This document shows positions 8,762 to 12,695 of a stretch of DNA of 12,695 nucleotides, piece after piece (within the stretch, counting starts at the first letter, position 1; each line of letters begins with the position of its first letter). The notes beneath the pieces were generated by a model. The model ran no database searches and had not been told where the DNA came from. It saw only the letters and a list, made by a program, of their open reading frames with translations. Source of the DNA: Trametes villosa (lineage: Eukaryota; Basidiomycota; Agaricomycetes; Polyporales; Polyporaceae); assembly GCA_002964805.2 (NCBI GenBank), contig PUDQ02000138.1:1-12695 (forward strand). The letters are read 5' to 3'. Both the position numbers and the translations under genes were made by a program.

Positions 8762-10889
8762 TGAACTCGTCAGGGATCGTTGCGTCTAGGATCGTCCAGT
8801 CGGAGGGTGCCGAAGGTGCGTTGGCGTGTATCGCCGTGTTCGCCGAATTCTTCTGCGCCCATTCCTTGTTGATACACTCCTTGTAGACTATGCTCTTCAT
8901 CATCGTGCCCGGGCGCATCTGCGGATACTCCCTCCCCCGGAAGCGATCCAAGGTGGCTGGCGTCTTCTTGTTCTTCAGCACATGCTGCCTGACGATCATC
9001 TCAACAGCTCTCCGCTCTTCAGCAGTGTAGTCGACGCCATTGTCGTCGGCGCTGAGCAAGCCGGATTGAACACACCCTTTGCGGGGTGTAGCCATCGCAA
9101 GCGCGATGCCTTTCAACGCGTAGCTCACACGCCTGAGCTGTGTGATTTTACGGTGAGTTCGCGCGCGCAGACAGGATGTAATCAGAGTCAGTGAACGTAC
9201 CTGCAGAGACGTCCAGGCGGGTGCACGTAGCTCAAGAGCCTCGAGTGTCGCGTTCGCTGTTGTACGAAGGTGCTCTCTCTCCTCAAGCTCCTCGTCGTCG
9301 AGCCCAGCGCTCTCCTCCCCATCCTCCCATTCAGAATGGACGACATGTTCTAGTCCGACAGCGTTGTCCTTGCCAAGATATCGGCGCAGGACGACCGTCG
9401 CCTGGCGCTGCTTATAGGTCTCCTGTGACCCGAGCCGTCAACGGTGAGTGAGTTGTCCGATCAATGAGCGCACGTCCACACGTACATTCTTCAGCCTTGA
9501 CAAGCGACGGTCGCGCGAACGCTTTCGATTGATCGCTGCCTGACCTTCCTCCTCGCGCAGGCGCCGCTGCGTACGAAGATATTTGAAGTAGTTCTTGACC
9601 GCACGCCTGATTGAACGTTCGGGCAGCGCAGGAGGAAGCACTAGAGAAGTCGCAACCTCGTGGTAAGTGGCTAACCTAGTACCGAATTTACCTCAGCGTA
9701 CGAGTACTCACTATGCTTCAGATTCTCACGGACAACGGCTACTACGGCGTCGAAGTACTCGATGTTTGCCTGTGCGCTGACATTCTTGCTCCAGTCGGGT
9801 ATGTGGAGCGGGGTAGCGCCGTCCGGTGCCATCGGGGAGGGCGAGCCTGGGGTGGGTGTGTCCGGCAGATTCCAGAAGGGTACTTCGTTGGGATCATCTG
9901 TCGTCCGGATAGTGTTGTGGCATCCCATGACCAGCCGGCACTTCTCGTGGATAGCGCGCTGGTGGGTAGCACATTCGATGAGAGCCTCGCACTTCGGAAC
10001 GCTGATACTGAGTACCCACCTGAAGTTTGTTGCCTAGTGGTAAGTCAGACGTCCTGCGACTGCTACCGCCTGATATCCCTTGATGCAACTCCTTAGCCTC
10101 TTTTATCTCTATCGCCATCTCGTCGAGCCGAAGCTGCTGCTCTCTCAGCTGAGCCTGCAAGGCTTGCAGCTGGGACTCGGGTGATTGTGTCGCACTCGTG
10201 ACCGGAGCGCTTGGCATGCCTTACAGAGTACCAACGGTGAGCCGTTGAGCTGCTATCTAGCAGTCAGCACACTCACCTCCCCATAGCGGATCTTGTCTAT
10301 CCGCACCACCTGCCAACGCCGCGCCACCTATCAGGCCTTGGCCGGCCTCGCCTTCGGCGACGGTGTTTGCACTTTCCATCAGCCCCGCAAAGGGGTTGTA
10401 GCTAGCCTGTTCCGAGCCGGCGAGCGGGTCGTAAACACCATAGTCGCCGGCGGAGCGCGCATCGTTCGAAGACCATAGGCCACCACCGGGAACACCAATG
10501 TGGGTTCCCGCTTCGAATGAAGCACGTGAAGTAGGTGCTTCAATCTCGTCTAGCATGCCGCTGATGCTGCGCTGACCCTGCTATGGTGATTTAGCTCAAG
10601 CCTGATTCGGAGGCCACGGCATGACGACTGAACGGCGGCGTCGAGGATGACACGAACTCACCGATCCTAGGGCACGCAAGCCACCATCGAAAGCGAAGTT
10701 CATCATGTCGCCGTGAGCGTCCCAGCCCTGTCCTGCTGTTGAGGAGGGTCGCGTTAGAGCATGAGGTATGGCTCGGAGTGCTTCTAACAGAGAAGGACAC
10801 TCACGGAACATGTGGTGTGCTTGCAGCGTCGGTGACTGGAATCGTCTCCCAGTGTTGGAGCGTGGCAGTAGCTTTAAAGGTGAGTTCAT
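8706..10889 (-). CDS. accessory gene with coiled coil and basic region, 8 exons
   Basis: Minus-strand exons: 10889-10805, 10735-10662, 10577-10277, 10219-10098, 10033-9712, 9670-9486, 9422-9201, 9137-8706; 580 residues, stop at 8706-8708. Exons 2-3 give a Gly/Ala/Ser-rich acidic part. Exon 4 forms a coiled coil (about 168-194, with L171, L174, L178, L185, M188 and I192 spaced as heptads). Exon 5 has WVLSIS, a Cys/His-containing stretch and MGCHNTI. Exon 6 is very basic (about 320-363, NRKRSRDRRLSRLK), a likely DNA-binding or nuclear-targeting block. Exon 7 is acidic and exon 8 mixed. I do not recognise a named domain. Its convergent position in a CACTA element and its composition suggest a TnpA-like partner (inference). 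Uncertain points: the first exon and start; the 10097-10034 intron needs a GC donor to keep frame; the 9711-9671 intron is only 41 nt, and a 36-nt alternative ending at 9657 also keeps frame. Confidence 0.72.
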
Positions 10890-12107
10890 CGGGGCTCAGA
10901 ATGCCATGACGACGCCGGCACATCCTCTTGCTGCCACCAGTCTCATATCACGCGCAGGCCTGGTCGTTTGGAGATGTCCCGGACTCAAGTTCGAGGGCGA
11001 CCCACACCCGACGACCCTGCACGCGCGACGTACGCTAGCACCGACATCGCGCACCGCGTAGCGCGCAACGGAGACTTGCGCTAAACCAAGCAAAGTGGTC
11101 GCGCGTGCGCTTCAAAGTACCCCGACACGCCGCCCTCGTGTGCCGGCACGTTGCCCTTATGCACCGCGCCGCGCCACCGTGCCGCCTCGTCGTCATTCCA
11201 CAACCACGCGGGTACGATTTGACCGACACTGAGATACCCTAACCTGCCCCCTGCCCTTGTCACACTCAGGTAAGTGGTATTCAGTGCCCATTCTACTGCC
11301 TACGCTGATATCGGGCTACTAGAGTCGGCACGCCGTCTGCAGTCCACGCCCAGGCGTTCTAGCCGTTGTTCGACCAGGACGCTGCGAGGCTCGAGCGCGG
11401 GCTCAGATGCAGGCTTAGCTGTCGAGCCGGTGTCGCAGGGATCCAGTGCGGTCAAGTCGCGTTTGAGGGCTACTGTATGGGCCAGTGCTGAGGCCCGGGC
11501 GGGGACCCGTCTACATACGGGGTACGGGTAGGCAAGCATCTAGAAGTTCGAGGCCTGCTATATGGGCGAGACGTGTTCGCGCTGGGCGGGCTATGTTGTA
11601 AATCAAATAAGCTCTCGATATTAGGCTCGGAATTCCAATCCCAGATACTAGACAGATTGCCTTGCCGAGATTTGTGATACTGCGGAGCCGGCTGATGACG
11701 GTCATAGTGTCCGTGGCGCGGCGTGTCCAGACTGAACGGGAGAGCGGGGATACCCGCATCTCGTTGGGTGTGGTACTACTGCGACGCAGTCATGTCTCCT
11801 GTGCTCGTCCAGTGCGTTCGACAAGTTCTATCTGATGCTAGTTGACGAGTGCACAGGATGATCTTCTCGCAGATAGCGCGCTCCCGGTAGATGTCATGTT
11901 GTGAACACTAGCCTGATTCCTGGACGACAGTGTCTTGTGTGGCGGTCGTGGCATACCCGTCGACCAACGCTCGTATGATCTCGTCTGTAGTCAAGAAGTG
12001 TCCCCCCAAGTACACGCAGACATCGTCCGCTGGGGCTGCTAGCTTGCCGAGAGCTACAGACGACTAAACGACGCCGTGCACACCCGCCGCCCGCCTTACG
12101 AGGAAGT
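10890..12107. other. right subterminal region, no resolved gene
   Basis: Several open frames of 60-100 codons occur on both strands, but none shows a recognisable motif. A plus-strand pair of exon-like segments (10827-10879 and 10941-11084, joined by a GTGAGT..CCACCAG intron) stays open and ends TAA, but it lies opposite the first exon of the accessory gene. A minus-strand frame at 11081-11263 and another at 11300-11539 have protein-like composition and could be further 5' exons of that gene. From about 11540 to the end nothing coding is evident. CTAG occurs only about five times here (for example 11648, 11838, 11909, 12038), far less densely than at the left end. Confidence 0.4.
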
Positions 12108-12121
12108 GGCCCCACGCAGTG
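12108..12121 (-). repeat. right terminal inverted repeat
   Basis: Plus-strand GGCCCCACGCAGTG, the inverted counterpart of 249-262 with 12 of 14 matches. The outermost base is 12121, followed at once by AAG. Confidence 0.9.
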
Positions 12122-12124
12122 AAG
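12122..12124. repeat. target site duplication AAG, right copy
   Basis: Matches 246-248. These are also the first three bases of the first satellite unit after the element (12122-12183), which shows that the duplicated bases came from the satellite. Confidence 0.9.
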
Positions 12125-12695
12125 GCTGGCATGTCTGCGCACCCAATGCGCATGGCTCTGTGCGTGGCGGCGGCCTCCGCAGCACGGCTGGCGTGTCTGT
12201 GCACCCAATGCGCATGGCTCTGTGCGTGGCGGTGGACTCCGCTGCACAGCCGGGAGACGTGCGCACGTGTTTCGGACGTGTCTGTGCGTGTCGGCGGCCT
12301 CCGCAGCACGGCTGGCGTGTCTGCGCACCCAATGCGCATGGCTCTGCGCGTGGCGGTGGACTCCGCAGCAAGGCTGGCATGTCTGCGCACCCAATGCGCA
12401 TGGCTCTGTGCGTGGACACCGCTGCACAGCCGAACGTGCACACGTGTTTCGGACGTGTCTGTGCGTGTCGGCAGCCTCCGCAGCAAGGCTGGCATGTCTG
12501 CGCACCCAATGTGCATGGCTCTGTGCGTGTCAGCAGCCTCCGCAGCACGGCTGGCGTGTGTGCGCACCCAATGCGCATGGCTCTGCGCGTGGCGGTGGAC
12601 TCCGCAGCACGGCTGGCATGTCTGCGCACCCAATGCGCATGGCTCTGCGCGTGTCAGCAGCCTCCGCAGCAAGGCTGGCATGTCTGCGCACCCAA
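12122..12695. repeat. 62-bp satellite array, right flank
   Basis: Nine units and a partial one: 12122-12183, 12184-12245, 12246-12307 (type B), 12308-12369, 12370-12425 (56 bp, 6-bp deletion), 12426-12484 (type B, 59 bp), 12485-12546, 12547-12608, 12609-12670 and 12671-12695. Type A predominates here, unlike the strict B-A alternation on the left. Units differ mainly by transitions and by the variant 3' parts GGCGGTGGACTCC, GTCGGCGGCCTCC and GTCAGCAGCCTCC. All three minus-strand frames are open over much of the array because the unit has few stop codons; this is not taken as coding. Confidence 0.95.

Larger units (their letters stand above)
249..12121 (+). mobile_element. complete CACTA-type (EnSpm-like) DNA transposon, 11,873 bp
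   Basis: Both ends are defined by inverted termini starting CACTG and by flanking AAG duplications, and the insertion splits the 62-bp satellite exactly at a unit boundary. The interior carries a Tnp2-family transposase gene whose spliced frame is open over 15 exons, a convergent accessory gene, and a divergent pair of paralogous genes. All four frames can be read without frameshifts and the target duplication is perfect, so the insertion may be young and the element possibly autonomous (inference). The alternative, a decayed or composite element, is disfavoured by the intact frames, although the two termini differ at two transition positions. Confidence 0.93.

Noticed and set aside
11511..11759. 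Minus-strand 82-codon frame near the right end
   Set aside because: No motif and no splice link found to the accessory gene; left as noncoding.
249..12121. Retrotransposon, Helitron or Polinton interpretation
   Set aside because: No reverse transcriptase, LTR, Rep/helicase or polymerase motifs; the CACTG inverted ends, 3-bp duplication and Tnp2 motifs fit CACTA.
11894..12681. Three overlapping minus-strand open frames of 177-205 codons across the right satellite
   Set aside because: The 62-bp unit has few stops in any minus frame, so long frames arise passively; three different frames are open at once and the translation is only the shifted repeat.

Overview
The window looks like basidiomycete (probably Agaricomycete) nuclear DNA. 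Reading frames are interrupted every 50-400 bases by 46-84 nt GT-AG introns, several with clear branch sites, and the best-recognised product is the Tnp2-type transposase of fungal CACTA (EnSpm-like) elements. Species and chromosome position cannot be told from the sequence.

Layout: bases 1-245 and 12122-12695 are one GC-rich satellite array with a 62-bp unit. Between them lies one apparently complete 11,873-bp DNA transposon (249-12121). It starts with CACTGCGTAGGACC, ends with the inverted match of that sequence (12 of 14), and is flanked on both sides by the 3-bp target duplication AAG (246-248 and 12122-12124). Removing 246-12121 restores perfect 62-bp phasing of the satellite, so the ends are defined to the base.

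Inside the element, left to right: (a) a noncoding left subterminal region with 14 CTAG palindromes in 371 bp; (b) two divergent three-exon genes, one on the minus strand (1218-1935, 205 aa) and one on the plus strand (2409-3264, 248 aa). They share intron positions and phases and several motifs, so they look like paralogues of an unnamed family; (c) the plus-strand transposase gene, modelled here as 15 exons (3447-8192, 1281 aa) with no frameshift, and with possible 3' exons reaching 8761; (d) a minus-strand eight-exon gene (8706-10889, about 580 aa) with a coiled coil and a strongly basic block, a candidate accessory or DNA-binding partner; (e) about 1.2 kb of right subterminal DNA with no resolved gene.

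How the parts may work together (inference): the transposase would act on the CACTG termini, while the coiled-coil/basic protein could bind subterminal sites as TnpA does in plant En/Spm. The divergent paralogue pair is the least explained part. All gene models were spliced by eye; exon borders are those that keep frame and use GT-AG (one GC-AG) sites, and none has transcript support.
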